Below, piece after piece: positions 5,927-5,973 of a DNA stretch of 5,973 nt (the stretch's first letter is position 1; every line of letters starts with the position of its first letter). The DNA lies in the NCBI GenBank assembly GCA_946061345.1, contig CAMGRA010000057.1:1-5973 (forward strand), written 5' to 3'. The notes under the pieces were generated by a model. The model was not told the DNA's origin and made no database searches. It saw only the letters and a list, made by a program, of their open reading frames with translations. The position numbers and the translations under genes were made by a program. Source of the DNA: an uncultured Clostridia bacterium (GTDB taxonomy: Bacteria; Bacillota; Clostridia; Oscillospirales; Oscillospiraceae).

Positions 5927-5973
5927 TAGGGCACGCCGACCCCGGCGTGCCGTCCGCGAAGCGGCAGACAGTA
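5927..5973. repeat. GC-rich double-hairpin element, probably a partial interspersed repeat
   Basis: After TAGG, GGCACGCCG (5930-5938) pairs perfectly with CGGCGTGCC (5943-5951) around a 4-nt loop. A second small hairpin follows, CCGC-GAA-GCGG (5954-5964). There is no T-run on either side, so this is not a normal terminator. The layout TAGGG, GC-rich palindrome, CCG, then a short CCGC/GCGG hairpin resembles, from memory, intergenic palindromic repeats found many times in Oscillospiraceae genomes. The element reaches the window edge and may continue. Membership of a repeat family cannot be shown from one copy. Confidence 0.5.

Noticed and set aside
5840..5973. Small RNA or CRISPR-like array in the right-hand non-coding segment
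   Set aside because: Several hairpins occur, but there is no regularly spaced direct repeat, no clear promoter and no terminator pairing to define an RNA gene.

Overview
The window is GC-rich bacterial DNA. Every gene lies on the + strand, the genes are tightly packed, and most have a strong GGAGG-type ribosome binding site. Together with the clostridial flavour of the proteins and a GC-rich hairpin repeat at the right edge, this suggests a Gram-positive gut-type member of the Clostridia, perhaps Oscillospiraceae. The assignment is by impression only, because no ribosomal or marker gene is present.

Positions 1-3347 hold three consecutive surface-polysaccharide genes, homologous in order and content to capE-capF-capG of Staphylococcus aureus (fnlA-fnlB-fnlC / wbjB-wbjC-wbjD elsewhere). 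CapE dehydrates UDP-GlcNAc at C4/C6 and inverts C5. CapF, an SDR domain fused to a cupin, epimerises C3 and reduces C4. CapG epimerises C2. The set should convert UDP-D-GlcNAc to UDP-N-acetyl-L-fucosamine (UDP-L-FucNAc), a precursor of capsule, O-antigen-like or wall-linked glycans. The genes overlap by 1 nt or are separated by 2 nt, so they form one operon. That operon probably starts upstream, because the window opens on the ribosome binding site of capE. No glycosyltransferase, flippase or polymerase is visible here.

Positions 3358-4362 encode a LacI/GalR-family repressor only 10 nt behind capG, with no good Shine-Dalgarno sequence, so it is probably the last gene of the same transcript. 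A strong intrinsic terminator (4367-4410) closes that unit.

The following gap holds a plausible sigma-A promoter. Just upstream of its -35 is a 16-bp imperfect palindrome with a central CG (4417-4432), the architecture of a LacI-family operator. It leads to a MATE-family multidrug/Na+- or H+-coupled exporter (4496-5839). The simplest reading is that the LacI-type protein controls the exporter gene, but this is inference.

The last 134 bases are non-coding. They hold a weak hairpin with a T-run that may end the MATE transcript, a second small inverted repeat, and the start of a GC-rich double-hairpin element that resembles the interspersed palindromic repeats of Clostridia and is cut by the window edge. 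I see no CRISPR array, tRNA, rRNA, transposase or evident novel system. Apart from the regulator-exporter arrangement this is ordinary polysaccharide-locus sequence.
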